A stretch of 64,000 nt of DNA from Chamaea fasciata (Eukaryota > Chordata > Aves > Passeriformes > Sylviidae). Positions 50,409 through 63,625 of this stretch are shown in pieces. Within the stretch, counting starts at the first letter, position 1, and the number at the start of each line of letters is the position of its first letter. The translations under genes were made by a program, and so were the position numbers. The notes beneath the pieces are model-generated. The model worked only from the letters and a program-made list of their open reading frames with translations, made no database searches and had not been told where the DNA came from. Location: contig JARCOQ010000003.1 in NCBI GenBank assembly GCA_029207755.1, positions 92,272,646 to 92,336,645 on the forward strand, in the 5' to 3' direction.

Positions 50409-50530
50409 CTAGAACATGTGGTTCTAATTTACGTGGACCGAGTGGCATTATCACTTCACCAAATTATCCAGTTCAATATGAAGACAATGCACACTGCGTG
50501 TGGGTCATTACAACAACTGATCCAGAAAAG
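50409..50530 (+). CDS. CSMD1: CSMD1 internal exon, start of a CUB domain
   Basis: This 122-nt exon follows acceptor ATCATTTTAG and precedes donor GTATGC. CT completes the Ala codon carried from 46345, then come 40 full codons: RTCGSNLRGPSGIITSPNYP, then [20 protein letters not shown]. It ends in phase 0. The pattern C-G-(x)n-G-I-I-T-S-P-N-Y-P-x-x-Y followed by C-V-W is the N-terminal third of a CUB domain, with its first disulfide pair (TCG and HCV). It corresponds to the third CUB of CSMD1. From memory, human CSMD1 reads [20 protein letters not shown] and then ITTTDPDK, so only a few conservative changes are seen. The rest of the CUB domain (in human beginning VIKLAFEEFELERGYD) would be in the next exon, which I could not find before 64000. 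Confidence 0.96.
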
Positions 50531-53285
50531 GTATGCTTTTTCTCTTGTCTCAAGTGAAATGGCAGGGGTTTGGATTTGTTTTAAAAATATCTCATATATG
50601 TTTGAAAGCCTGTATGTTCATTTATACGCAAAAAGGAACAAAGTAGAGTTGTTATGAAAACACACTGGGCACTAGAAGGAAAAAAAAGTAGCATATATGA
50701 AAATGATGACTCAGAGTAATAGGTCTAAATAAAATTTTCAAGTTTTAAATACGTTTTTTAATGCAATACAGAAAATCATAATCAAAATTCCACATTGCTA
50801 AATGAGTTGATAGTGAATTTTTCAGGTTGTGTCTTGATACTTAATCACCGTTGAATCTCAACGTAAGATTTCTTGACATAGAAACAAGGACATAACGCGT
50901 AAATATTTTGACAGCTCTTGTTAGTTGTTTTGCTTCCTACATAATTTCTTTGTAATCCATTCTTTTCCAGTAATGATTCTTAATACATAACTATGAATTA
51001 GTCATCTAATTAAGCATAAGATAGTGGTCATAACGGAGTATTTTTTCTGGTTTTCTGCAAAATCAGTAAAGGAAGGAGACCCCCTACCTAAAGGGGAAAA
51101 AAAAAGTTAGAGACTTATATTATATTTCTATGTAATGAAATGCTGAATAAATTAATTACATTATGTCAGACAATGTACAATCTATATGTACTTTAATAAT
51201 TACAGAACATATATTTCTGTGCAGCTTTTTGGAAGACTGTATCCTTGACTTCAAAAAAGTAGTTAAGGAAAAATGTTTATCTTACCATAAATAAGTGAAA
51301 ATGTTTAGCTGCAGAAAAGATAAATTTGCTGCATGTTTTCATAGCATATTTTTGAGATGTAAATACTGTTGCTTTGTGAAATTAATTAAGTTCACTTTTT
51401 GTTTTTCTTAAAGAGGACTCAGTGTGGCGCAGTAAAAAGAATGTATACAAGAAAGCCAGGCAAAAATGCAAAACTTTATTGAGAGAGATTTTACTGTAGT
51501 GGTTCTTCTTCCTAAACAGAAAAAGCTGTTTAAATTTTATTTAGAACTGTTATTTAGAATTATTATATTTTATTTAGAATAGCCAGTTGATGTGAAAATT
51601 TCCCCTGGAAGGCTTTTGACTTTAAAATCATTGCATTTTATAGAAATTATTAAACTACTTTGGTTTTTAAATCTAGAAAAGCATTTAAATTATGGAAAAT
51701 GTCTGAAAATTTATCTATTCAAATTTATATTCTGCAGTGTGCTGTTTTGTCAATTTTGCAAAACACAGTATATTTTTGTAAGAGAAAAATTAAATATACA
51801 TTTGTAAAAAAAGTTAAATTCCTGCTAATAGTAGAGAGTATTGGCATCTTAATACTTTCTTTGTTCAGTAAATTTTATTTTTTTTTCTTGAGTTTTCAGG
51901 AATTTAATTAAGGAGTGTTTTTAATATTTATAATAAAATGAAGGTGATTTAATTTTAATGGTAGAAAAATCAGTTCTGACTATGATATTAAACTGTCCAG
52001 TGTATGTTTTCTGTGGAGACAGACTTACCTATGAAAAACAGTAAACCCCCATCTAGTACAGTAATGCACAAGTTCTCTTCATTCTATACAATGTATCTTT
52101 CTCAGTGAATTTTGAATTTTAGTAGCACAGAACTTAATGAGATTGGTGTGGATTAATTAATTATTATGTTCACTGGACTTGAAAAAACACTACTCCTAAG
52201 TAGTGTTCTGTGGGTGGGTTGCTAGTTCGTCAGATACAAGAATACTCAGGAGGAATTGCACACCCAGAGAGACAAATTATGTTATGTTCAAAATTAAGAG
52301 GTCTGAGTAAACACTTGGAGCTTTCACCCAGAAAAGAATCCTGTTACATCCAGCTGTGTGGAAGGTAAAGAGACACACTAACAGACACAGATAATCACAG
52401 CATGAGAAAAAGAGGTGTAACTTTTAAGTCTTTCATTTTCCACAGAGCGGACAATGAGTTGTCTTTTTATTGAACTTGGATTTGTCTAGCAGTGCAACCA
52501 AGAAAGAATTTTCTTAATTTGATGTGTCTTGGAAAGGCTGTAGTCGCTTTAGGACCATGACGAATGTAAATGTGAAGTCCTAAAGTCAAACTTATTTGAG
52601 GCTTACAATATCGTTAGGCTGTTTTCACATAAATTCTACATCATGTTCATCAGTATTGAGATTTCTATCCGCAAACAACTGCAGCTGGAGTTAATACATA
52701 CCATTTCAGTTACTAAAAGATGTGAAAGAAAATTCTTTTACTTTAAAAATTATCCGATTGAGTGGGACCCCGCTTCTTTTAAAAAAAAATCTTGCTAGCA
52801 TTTTGAAATCTATAAACTTCAAAAAAATCAATTACCAAAATAATTTTCAAATTTCCAAAAGATTTAAAATTATTTTAAGATATGCTAAGAGTTTTGCAGA
52901 ATTTAACCCTTGACTTTTCTTGGAGTTTAAAATGACAGAACTCTTGAAAATTGAACTGTGTATTGAAGGTCTGATTTTAAAATTACTTTGAGGAATATAC
53001 TCTTTTGACTTGCAGATTTGAAAATATTTATCAGAATGCATAGGGTCCTGTTGATTTTCTTTTCCAGTGAGGCAGACAGCTTATTACATGTTGTTACTCT
53101 GTATCATAAATTACTTTTGAACTTACTCTAAAAGTGAATTTGTGGCCTTTTATCAGATTAGTTTGCAAATAGAATTTTACAAGATAAGATAGTGTTTTCT
53201 GTTAACATAACATTCAGTTCAGTTTGAAGAGGATAGTGCAGTTAAAGAAGTTTCCTAGGAGGTTTCCTTCCAACCTACACCGCTC
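50531..53285. other. AT-rich intronic sequence after the third CSMD1 exon
   Basis: No repeat is recognised with confidence. TTTCCTTCCAACCTACACC at about 53262-53281 could be the last bases of a CR1. Confidence 0.5.
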
Positions 53286-53372
53286 CCCCAAAAACCCCAA
53301 ACAAAATCAAAAACAAACTAAAAACCAGACAAAACAAACAAACAACGTCCAAAAAACCCAACCCCCAAACAT
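53286..53372. repeat. A/C-rich low-complexity tract
   Basis: It is built of CCCCAAAAA, AACAAAATC and AACAAACAAAC words, like 44080-44230. It follows a possible CR1 end directly. Confidence 0.85.
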
Positions 53373-56300
53373 AATAACATGGATTTTTTTTTTAATGGAA
53401 ACATTTTCCAAATTCCACATTCTGGTGCTGGTGTGGGGGCAGATTTTCAATGCCAACTCAAAAGAAAAACAAATTTCAACATCCTATAAAGACAGTAGCA
53501 TAGTTGTAGGTCTTAGCCTACTATATCAAGATCATTTTTAGTTAAACGTTTTTCTAACATCTATTTGTCTTTTTCTAAGCAACACAAAAATCTGAATTTG
53601 AGTCTTCTCCTGTTCAAAGGCACTCCTGCTTCTTTTGAATAGTTGGTTTTCTTCCTTAAATATTTATTTGTTTCCTCTGGATCCCACTGTTGTAGCTTGT
53701 GATCAGCATCCTACTGAGTCATTTATTAGACTTTTAATACTTGCAAATACAACTTTATGGTGCTCTTCTGACTGTGTCAAGTACATGCTGTAATACTTTA
53801 CAACTCTTCATTGTTTTAGCTCTTCTATTATGCAATTTCTCAGTCTTCTAGAATCAGTTGCTTCAAACCCTTTGAGGACTTACTGATGTGTTCTCTTTAC
53901 CTCTTTCTTACTGTTAGTACAATCTCGTTAGTTTATGTACTAACCTTGCCTCTACCCCTTGCTGTTTCAATTCCTTCTCCAGATTGTGAATTCTTACTAC
54001 CGTGGATTTCCTGCTGCTTTCACTGTTTTATGGTAACATTGCAAGGGCTCCATTTTTCAGCCTCGGTGTCCATTGGATGGCAAGATTTGTTGCATTATTG
54101 CATTGCTGCTACAGCAATGATACCTAATTTTGCCGAATATTTTCCTGACAGATTGCTGATTGTGGTATAGTAGATGTGCTATGGGTTAAGATGTGCTATG
54201 CTAAGTTTAATGACCTGCTAAATATTAACTGTGTCCCAATTACAGGGTTTTTTTTTATTGAAGGATGCACTTTCTGAACTGTACAAAGCACAGATATATT
54301 AAGTATTTGTTTGAGCCTAGCAACTCTCTTCTTCTATACGAAGTAAAAGTTACTCACCATAATTACCACAACTGAAGACATTGAAATTAATTATAGTGAG
54401 AGTGGAAAACTTCACAAACAGTTTTTTGGGTCTGAGCTCTCAGGTATTTTTATAAAGTTGGATTATGCCCCCAATATGTTGGTATAAAAGTATGTTGGTA
54501 TAAAAATGGTATTTCTGATTTATTATCTTTCAAAACACATATCTGGGGAACTCCAAGACAACATTTTTATTCAGGAAATCTTTCCCCAGTTCACACCTAG
54601 GGAATTTACATACTATTACAGTTGATTTTGAGATAATTGATTTTAAGATAATTCATTCTTGCAATATACTCTTAAAGAGCAGTCTTACTAGGTAGCATAT
54701 GATAATATGCAGGGGGTTTGAGTGAGATTATCTTGCTGATTCACAGATTGTTTCAAAAGTTTGTGGTAGCTCAGACATGATCTGTTAGTGACACTGGTCT
54801 TCCATATAAACAGCTTATGCATATATAATACTTTGCAATGAATTCAAAACCTGTGTTTTGTCCAATTAGGAGACTTAATATTAGAGTGGGATTTTTGAAA
54901 ATGTGCCCTTAAATTGTTTATTTCTTCAAAATTTCATTATAGACAAGACTCCTGTCCCTCCAAATGGCTGATCACATCATCCTGCCACACATAAAAGAAG
55001 GTTTAACATCTACAGAACCTGCAGTGTAACTTACTCTGACTGGGGAAGTATCTCTTGCTGAGCACCAGATAGCTCATCCCTAGGAGATTATTACCATAAC
55101 CCTAAAAAAATTAATTTTTATCTGTAGAATTTATCCTCTCTTAGTCCATGTCAGCTTTTTGAGTTGCAGACATTTTGAGGATCAAAAATATGTAGATCTA
55201 AGAACTACTTTCACTGAACTTTTGTGTATTCATGGCAATGTACAGTTTCATGGTAGTGATTTACTCAATTACTATTTCACAAATTATTAGGATTGATTTA
55301 ATATATTGAAGAACAGTCATTGTGAATTTAGGATTGCCTCATTTGTACATCCTGTGCCATCTAGATCATAAAAATACAGTAACACCTTTCTGAAAGAGCT
55401 ATTTTCCATTGCAAGTGGAAAATGAAAGAATTTTTTATTCTCTTATCTTTTTCATACAGTGTTGAAGCTTTGTGCCATCTGTGAATGTACATGCTTTTTT
55501 ATTTTTATTTGCCAGAATGGTGTCTTTGATTCTAGGGGTCTATGGCATCATTGACAAAGAATTCGCATAGTTTAGAATTAAAATAATTATAGTCCTAGTA
55601 ATGAAATAAACAGATACTGTTTAGGTTCCCTCTTGCCTTGAAACAGGCCTGTGTATTTATTTCACTTTTTCATAATGAAGGATTACAATTTTGGAATGCA
55701 AAGTATCTAAATCATTTACATGAGAAAACTCTTGATGCACTATAAGGATGAGATTTTTTGACTTTCAATGTCTTAAATTCTTTTACAAGTCTTCCAGGGT
55801 AGCCTTGGTTTTCTAAGTCTTAAATACACTTCAAAAAAACCCAAAAGACTTGTCATATTTTGGCATAATGAGAAAAAGGCACTTTAAAACCTACTGAAAA
55901 ATCATGTTATATGTATAACTGACTCAATACAGTATATTTTCATCTTCAATTTGAATTCATGTACAGAAATTGTAACACAGAGCTCCATATAAATACAACT
56001 CTTATAAAAATACATATATTGTGAAAAAAGCAAGCACAGCTTATTTTTTAAAATCATATATTTGTGTTGGATTTTTTGTTTTGTGTATACTTATTGGAAC
56101 TTATGATTTTTATCAACAATGCTGTTATTTCTACCTTTCAAAACATCATGTGAGTGGGATGTTAGGGCTGGAACAGAAGACACTGTTTCAACACTGAAGA
56201 CATTTAGAATGGGAATTGATTTCCATATGTGGGTGCTGCATGTCCAAACTCCAATTATACTTGATGTACACCTGTCAAATAGTCAGTAGAGTCAAAACAG

Positions 56301-58431
56301 TGCTTCACCTCCTCCTAAAGCAGTCCACTAGAGACTGATCAACTAAATCAATGCTGGGCTTTGCTTGCTCTTACTGTATCAGAAGCAAAGGGGGTTCAGA
56401 CATCCAAAACTTGAGCCTGCAAGGTTTTTTATATCCATGGTGGAATGGAAGAAAGTATGCTATTTCAAGTGAAGGGTATCCTACACAGAGTGAATGAGAA
56501 GGGTCCCATGATGGCCATATGCTGAATGAAATCAACCCACTTTGGGCTGGGGTTATACCAGATTTAAGTAAAACTGTGCAAGAAAATCTCTTCTACATTA
56601 ATACATCTATTTCTGGGACTGAGTCTTTTTGTGAAATGGATAAACCCTGATAAAAACCACTTTCTATACTGAATTTAGATGTCACATTTGAGCATTATTA
56701 GAAGAAATTTTGACTTTTGTTTTCTTCAAACTGGGGATAGTGATTGAAGACAGATGCATGAGATCAATACTCTAATGATGAAAGCATCCAAGCACAAATT
56801 TCCTGCTACGCAGGAAAATTCTGTATTTCCTGGTTGGCAATAAAAGCTTGCTGAAGGAGCAATCTGAATGCCTCTAGTGTTATTTCCTGTGGTATTTGCT
56901 TTATTTTTCTCAGACAATTTCTAACATAAGTGCCAAAACCCACCAAACACTTAAATTTTTTCCCTCGTAAGGTCATTCTCACAAATACAGGCTAACAGTT
57001 ATTATTTCTTAATACTTACCTTCCCTCTGACCTTTCTTCCATGCTGTTTTTGAGCAAATGAGAATAACTACTAAGCCTTATCTGTCTTCAGTATCTCATA
57101 TTTGCTTTCAGGGTACCAGCTAGATTCACACTACTGAGATTTAGCTGTAGGGTGTGAATTTTATGAGCCTCATATGGATCTAAGTATGACATATTGAGTT
57201 GGAAATGGCAATTTAGGGGGAAAAAAACAACCAGTAAGACTTCTGGAAAGAAACTATGAAAGCATACACATGAAAGAATGGAAAAACTGAAGAAGGAGAC
57301 TTAGCAGTATATTTGCTGTGATATTGTCTTAGATTTTAAAATAAGTCCACAATTCAGACAACCAGTTGGTATGTATTAGATGGTAATGCAATGCTCAAGG
57401 CAAACAACAGTTTCAATGTCCAAAAAAAGTGTCAACAAAAAAACCAAAAACAGCCCAAAAATTGAAACCTTCGGAGTGATCAAAATTATTTTGTTAAATA
57501 AAAAAAGATATGCCATTTAAAACTTTCAATGCATCTGTTTCATTATGTTCTATTGCCAAGTTGAGGACCCTTTCAAAAGAAAGCAAAATGCAATATTTTC
57601 ACTGTGATATATTTCTTCTGTATCTGCTTGGGTCAGAATTGTATAAATCCATTATTGTGACTCTTTAGTTGAATACTTAATGCAACAAAAGTATTTGCCT
57701 TTCTCATAGATACACTTTTCCAGACTGTTTATCTAAAAAACCTCTTCATTATTTTGGCCAAAATCTTACAAAACAAAACTAGGCTATTCCTCATTTTTTC
57801 CTCCTTTATTTTATAACTAAAACAATCCCCTCCTCAAAAAATACATCCCCTCCCCCTCAAAATTGTTTGACACATAAGTGCCTTTTTGTTTTCCAATTAC
57901 CAGAGATAGTCTTTAAGGATTAAAAAGTGGGAAAACAAAACTATTTAAAAAAACCTTGTACAGTTTCACTTTCATCATTGGCATTTATTTTCCCAGCACT
58001 GCCATATATGTACTTCACTTGTTGCTGAGAGTTGGGTTGTTGCCTCCAGCTTTTTTCTTAGCGAATTTTATTAGCTGCTCATGGATTTCAAATTCCTCCA
58101 CTGTTTCCTTCCTCCCCTGTGATTTGTCCTTTCATGTTGATCTGCCTCAGTTTCTTCTTTTTTGATGTTTTTATCTCCAACAATGTATTTTTTCTGGTTT
58201 AGTTTTAATCTTTTCTTTCTTTTCACTTTATATACTTTCAGAAAGCAAAATATTTGTATACAGTGTTCAAATTGAAAATCCTAATATTTTAGTCATTTAA
58301 ATGGAGCATAAAAACTGATAAAAAGAATGGTCAGCTGAAATATTAACTTTTAATTTTAACCAGAACAAACTGGTAAGGTTTTTTTTCACTCTTTCTTAAT
58401 GTAATTACAATAGTATTTAGCATAATTGATT
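53373..58431. other. AT-rich intronic sequence, no feature seen
   Basis: A 5-kb stretch without recognised repeats or exons. The last six bases (TTGATT) are the left duplication of the following LTR. Confidence 0.55.
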
Positions 58432-58960
58432 TGTGGAAAAAGACTCCACAGCTATTAAGAGTTAGTTGAAGAGTAGGTGTGTATTTTTATCGGCACCAGG
58501 AGCGATGGGGGATCTTTTCCAAAGGCATGCGCACCTCTGAAGAGTCACTTCTCTTTACTTATTCTCTGAAATGTTACATATACATTGTCTGTACATATTT
58601 ATCACCTAACTCCGCTATTCTCGCTTTGTATTAAAATTCGTTTATCAGTCTTTTGCGCCTGCGCAGTGCCCTCTGGTGGTCTTCAGTGGTCTTCATGATG
58701 AAGTAATACAAATCTTCCTGTTACTGAACTATTTACCCCTTCCTCTTGTGCATGCTCACTGGCTTCTTGGTCACAGTTCGAGCTGTAGGGCTAGCCTTGG
58801 TCATAACAGTCTTTCTTACCACCGCCTCAAGCAGGCAAGTTTCTTTCTTATCTGCTAGCCTCGCATTCTTTTCATCTTGCTGTTGCAAGCAACGGCCTTG
58901 CTTCCTCTTGCAAGCCCAAAAAATGCTAAGTGGGATACATTGTTCAGACTATTACCCTAA
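58432..58960 (-). mobile_element. Solo ERVK-like LTR with exact 6-bp target-site duplication
   Basis: On the + strand it begins TGTGGAAAAAGACTCCACAG. TTGATT stands at 58426-58431 and 58961-58966, and the identity extends to TAATTGATT on both sides. On the + strand it ends TATTACCCTAA. The expected CA terminus is changed to AA. On the - strand it contains GCACTGCGCAGGCGC, TGCGCATGCCTTTGG, AAAGATCCCCCATCGCTCC and a GATAAAAA in place of AATAAA, the style of avian ERVK LTRs. A 6-bp duplication agrees with that class. Length is 529 bp. It holds a CTCF-like core (58666-58679). Confidence 0.88.
58666..58679 (-). promoter_or_regulatory. Candidate CTCF binding core within the ERVK-like LTR
   Basis: The - strand reads CCACCAGAGGGCAC, close to the vertebrate CTCF core (CCACNAGRKGGCRC style). 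It is followed by TGCGCAGGCGC. The motif is seen in the sequence. Binding is inference, and CpG methylation in the following GCGC would matter. Confidence 0.55.
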
Positions 58961-58966
58961 TTGATT

Positions 58967-61900
58967 ACTCTGACTTTTAGCCCTCTTGTTTCAATGACAA
59001 TGTACCAGTTAGTGTTGAGACTTATTATTACACACACACACAAGAAATATCTACACTCAATTTCTTCACAGTAAACGGGATTCAAACAACTTTATTATAC
59101 AAAATGAATTAGTCCTCCTAAGCCACAGCTGCATATACGTTAAATATACCTAAATACAAGACACTTTCCACATAGTGTTGAGTTTAAATCAATGTATTTG
59201 TTATTACTCCTGAATGTATATACACATGCAAATAAACATTGAAATGTTTTACTTGCACAATACAAATATATAAATAGAGCAACATAACATCATTACTATT
59301 ACCTCATTTAATTAAAGTTTGTTTTCTTTTTGATAGGAAGTACCCATTACAGAGCATGCATCAAATGAGAACATTGCGGCACTGTGTTAATGAAATCCTA
59401 CAAGTAAATCTCCAGTTAGTTTTCTTACCTTGTTTGTTCTACAAATTACTTGTAATTCCCTTGATAAGAACTATTAGATTTATTCACTATTAAAAATTGT
59501 CATCTTTGTAAGTCAAAAATATGTAGGTTTATGTGTAGACCTTTTTTCCAGTTTTTTCTGGAGTGCTGGCAACTATTGATAGTATATCATACCTGAAAAA
59601 CACCCTTGAATTTTTTGCTTATATTTCTTTTGTTTTCCTGTGCATTATTTTCATTTTTCAATATTCTGCATAAAATATCTTTGTACAGATGACGTGCAGG
59701 TTGATGGGGTTGGTAATGAGAATGCCATAAACCCACATTTACTGCACAAGGAAGCAAGTGGTACAGAATATTTTATACTCCTATGGTTCTTTGTTACCTC
59801 ACAAAGCACATTCATTTGTGTTGCCTTGGAACATGAGTAGTTGGTGTTCTTTCTATAGATTTCTCACCATTTATCTTCTCTTGTAGAAAATTTCTTGGGT
59901 GCATTTTCTACTGGGAAAATGTCAGCTGGTAACTTGTAGGTTAATAATAGGAAAATCTGAGAAATTCAGATTGCATAGTGAACTGTGTGTGTTTATATAG
60001 ATAAGAAAAAAATTAGCTTATTCTAAAAATATGAGTACTTCTTGATAGTTATTGCTATCCATTTCAAGTATTTACATAATGCATTTTTTAGGACTTCATT
60101 TAATGCCCTCACTTTGGTGTAATACTGAACAGGAGCCTCATATTTTTAAGTAAAGAACAATTGCATAAAGTAGTAAATGGAAGACCAAATTATTAGTAAG
60201 ATGTGCAAATTGCAGATATCAGGAAGATGGTGTTAAAGCAGGAGGATATATGTAATTCTATTTATTAGAATTTTTACTTAGTCTTCAACTATAACAGGGT
60301 TTGTAGTAAGTAAAGATGGAATGAAAAGGTTTTCAGTGTCTCATATGGCAAATTAGCCCCACTGGGTCAGATTTGATAGCTGAGATAGCATGGGAAAAGC
60401 AAACTGCAAGGGTGCCTCCATAATTTAAAGCTTTTAAGTGCACTGCCTAAATTAATTTTTTTTCCTTAGGGTTTTTCTATCTTCAAAGTAAACTCCTCAA
60501 ATGATATTGTAGCCTGTTGAAGATGAGATTTTCCTCCTGGCTTTCATTAAGTAAAAAGGGCTGGAATGTTCAATGCTTAACGTGACATGTGGACAATGAA
60601 CTCATAAATGTAAAAAAAAAAAAAAATGTATGTATGTTTGAAAGGGTGCTAATGTCTAACAAAGTAATGTTTTAAAATTTTGGAAATGTGAATTAAAAAT
60701 TTGGATTGGAGCTGTTTAGAAAACACAAAATGGCACAAAAATGTGATACTGCTTTAAAGTAAACAAACTTCAGTCTAAACTATGACCTCATCAAGAATCA
60801 AGGCAGGCGTTAATGCATTATAGTGCTGTATATTGTGAAAGGATTGACATAGATTAGCATGCTGATTTGTTGGCTACTTGATCCAAGAAAGACGTGGATA
60901 GACTTGAAGTATGTTAGGAAAGAAACAGTGGTTCAGCACTTGGTGGATTTTTAAAAATAGTTTAGAAGCACCACCATAGCCAAACCCAAGAAGCTGGTCC
61001 TTCCTATCCTCAGCTTCAGTTGGCCTGCTTTGAGCATTGACTATTTGAGCATTGATTTGATCTGCAGTACAAGCAACAGACTCTTTACACAATCTTTTAA
61101 ACATAGCTTTCAATTTAGCAGGTAATATGTAAAACCCCTTGGGTTTATGAACCTTAGGGTCTATATCAGTCAGTCACATGTCTTTTTTTTTAAAGAATTC
61201 TAACTTGTTTAATAGTTAATCCTTGCAACAGTATGCACAACAAAAGTTTAACTACCCTTTTAAAACATGCCCCTATCTGTTCCTAAAAATTTCACCATAA
61301 AGTTAAAAGTGAGAATAGGCTTTGCACATCAGATCTACAAGTGCTTAATGCTAGAAAATGAGAAGTGTTTGTTTATCACATCTTCAGTCATTACTCTGCC
61401 TCTATGTAGAATTTCTTTTTACAGTAATGACCTGTTTTCAGCAGGAAGTAACCTGTTTAAAGACTTTTTTTCTTATTCCTTATATTTGCCCAGTATTGTT
61501 ATGAGATAGAACTTGCAGGGGAACAGCTGAGTTTGATTACTGGTCTCATCTCTGTATCGAGGGGAAGAATGGCTTAGCAAGAACTTTTCAGGTTGGCCAG
61601 ACCTTTTTCATGCAGCAATCATCTCAAAATGTTACTCTTCATTTATTTAATAGCTGTTATCACTGTTTCAGGCTCACTGGAAAGGTAACAAGTGAAGAGC
61701 TTGAGCATCATTCAGGTGTTCTTCTGTAAAGAGACCAGAGAAGAGTGCTGGCTAGAGGGCAGGGAACCTTGCAGTTTTCTGTGCTGTCACACTGCCTTCA
61801 TGATGGATTTGAGCAGTATAAACCAGAGTTCCTGACACAGTGTTTAATCATAATGTCACAGGAAGAGCAATTTCACAAAGCCAGAGGAGAGTACATTCAT

Positions 61901-62129
61901 ATCATAAATGCAAACAAAGCAAAAGACATAATATCACTGTATGTTTGCTTCCCATTCTTGCTAATATTTTGGACTTATTTATTTCTCCAGATAAATGGGT
62001 GTTGCATATACTTTTTTAAAAAAGAGATTAATACCTTAAACTGAATAGTCTGTCCCTCTGTATCATTTTTTGGTTATAGGCCTTGCTATTTTATTTTCCT
62101 GTTTCTCTGAGAAAGTAGATATTTTCACA
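58967..62129. other. AT-rich intronic sequence
   Basis: There is a short (CA)n run at 59029-59042. No other repeat or exon is recognised. Confidence 0.55.
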
Positions 62130-62665
62130 AAATCACAGAATCATTGAATATTCTGAGTTGGAAGGCATCCCCAAGGATCCAACTCCCAGCCTAGCACAGC
62201 ACCACCCCCACTATATGGCCAAAACCACTGTCCAAATGCTTCCTGAGCTCTGTCAGGCTTGGTGGTGTAACCACTTCCCTGGGGAGCCTGTTTCAGTTCC
62301 CAGCTACCCTCTGGGTGAAGAATCTTTTTCTAATATCCAAGTTACACCTCCCCTGACACAACTTCAGGCTCTTCCCTTGGGTCCTGTCACTGGTCACCAC
62401 AGAGAAGAGATCAGAGTCTGCCCCTCCTCTTCCCCTCACAAGAAGCTGTAACTGCAGTGAGGTCTCCCCTCAGTCTCCTCCAGGCTGAACAGACCAAGTG
62501 ACCTCAGCTGCTCCTCATACAGCTTCCCCTCAAAGCCTTCACCATCTTTGCAGCCTTCCTTTGACTGTCTCTAATAGTTTAATACCTTTCTTACATTGTG
62601 GTGTCCAAAACTGCACAGAGTATTCAAGATGAGGCCTCATCAGTGCAGAGCAGAGCAGAACAATC
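62130..62665 (-). mobile_element. CR1 LINE 3' fragment, minus orientation
   Basis: It opens AAAATCACAGAATCATTGAA and TTGGAAGGCATCCCCAAGG, then CTTCCCTGGGGAGCCTGTTT, GGGTGAAGAATCTTTTTCTA, ACCTCCCCTGACACAACTTC, GTCTCCCCTCAGTCTCCTCC, AGGCTGAACA and TCAAGATGAGGCCTCATCAG. All are typical of the reversed CR1 3' region and the C-terminal end of ORF2. GC content is well above the surroundings. Confidence 0.93.
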
Positions 62666-63221
62666 GGGCAGCAGAATTTCCCTTTTTCAGATTTTTAAAT
62701 GTGATGATCCTGTGTGGATTTTATACATAAAACATGGTCTGAGTCAGGATAAACTAGTGATATTGCAGAAGTGGTGCCTTCACATAGATCAGGAGGAACT
62801 TAGTCCAGTTCTCTGTAGAAAAAAAGAAGATACTATTTATCAGACTAGTGGAAATAAAGTAAAAACAAATTTCAAAAATTAGCAATTATCACTAGGAAAT
62901 CTTAGTGTGATTCTATGCTAATTATGTTTCTTGTTTTCTGCCTGTTTGCTTGAAGAGAAATCTGGTTGTTGTATTTATGATATTTGATCAAATTAAAGGT
63001 ATTCATAACTATGGAGAACGCTGAATTCATATGGCTGAATTTCAGTAAATTCATAAGTAAAACCATATTTGTGTTCAAAATTATTCTAACACTTACTGGC
63101 ATTTTTTTTTCTCGCTGTTGCATGTATTTCAAGGAGATGTACTCTTTCCATTTGCGGGTATACTGGTATTTACTGTTGTTTTTATACATAAATACAATTT
63201 GGCAAGTTCTAATTATTCAAA
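62666..63221. other. AT-rich intronic sequence between two CR1 fragments
   Basis: No feature is recognised. Confidence 0.55.
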
Positions 63222-63625
63222 GAATTGTGGAATTGTTTAGATTGGAAAAGACCTTGACGATCCTTGAGTCCAACTGTTAACCCAGCACTGCCAAGCCTAC
63301 CTCTAAACCATGTCTCTAAACATCACATGTATATGCCTTTAAATGCCTCCAGGAATGCTAATTCAACCATATCTCTGGGCAGCCTGGTCAAATTCTTGAC
63401 CACCCTTTCAGTGAAGAAATTTTTCCTGATGTTCAATTTAAATCTTACCTGGCACAACTTGAGGCCTTTTCTTCTTGTACTATTGCTTTTTACCTGGGAG
63501 GCCAACATCCACCTGGCCACAACTTCCTTTCAAACAGTTGCAGAGAGTGATAAGGTCTCCTCTGAGCCTCATTTTATCCAGACTGAACACCTCCAGCTCC
63601 CTCAGCCACTCCTCATTAGACATTG
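63222..63625 (-). mobile_element. CR1 LINE 3' fragment, minus orientation
   Basis: AGATTGGAAAAGACCTTGACGATC, GAGTCCAACTGTTAACCCAG, CAGTGAAGAAATTTTTCCTG, TTACCTGGCACAACTTGAGG, AAGGTCTCCTCTGAGCCTC and CTCCCTCAGCCACTCCTC read as the reverse complement of the CR1 3' end. It resembles the reverse complement of the 10975-12008 element over its last 400 bp. Confidence 0.93.
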
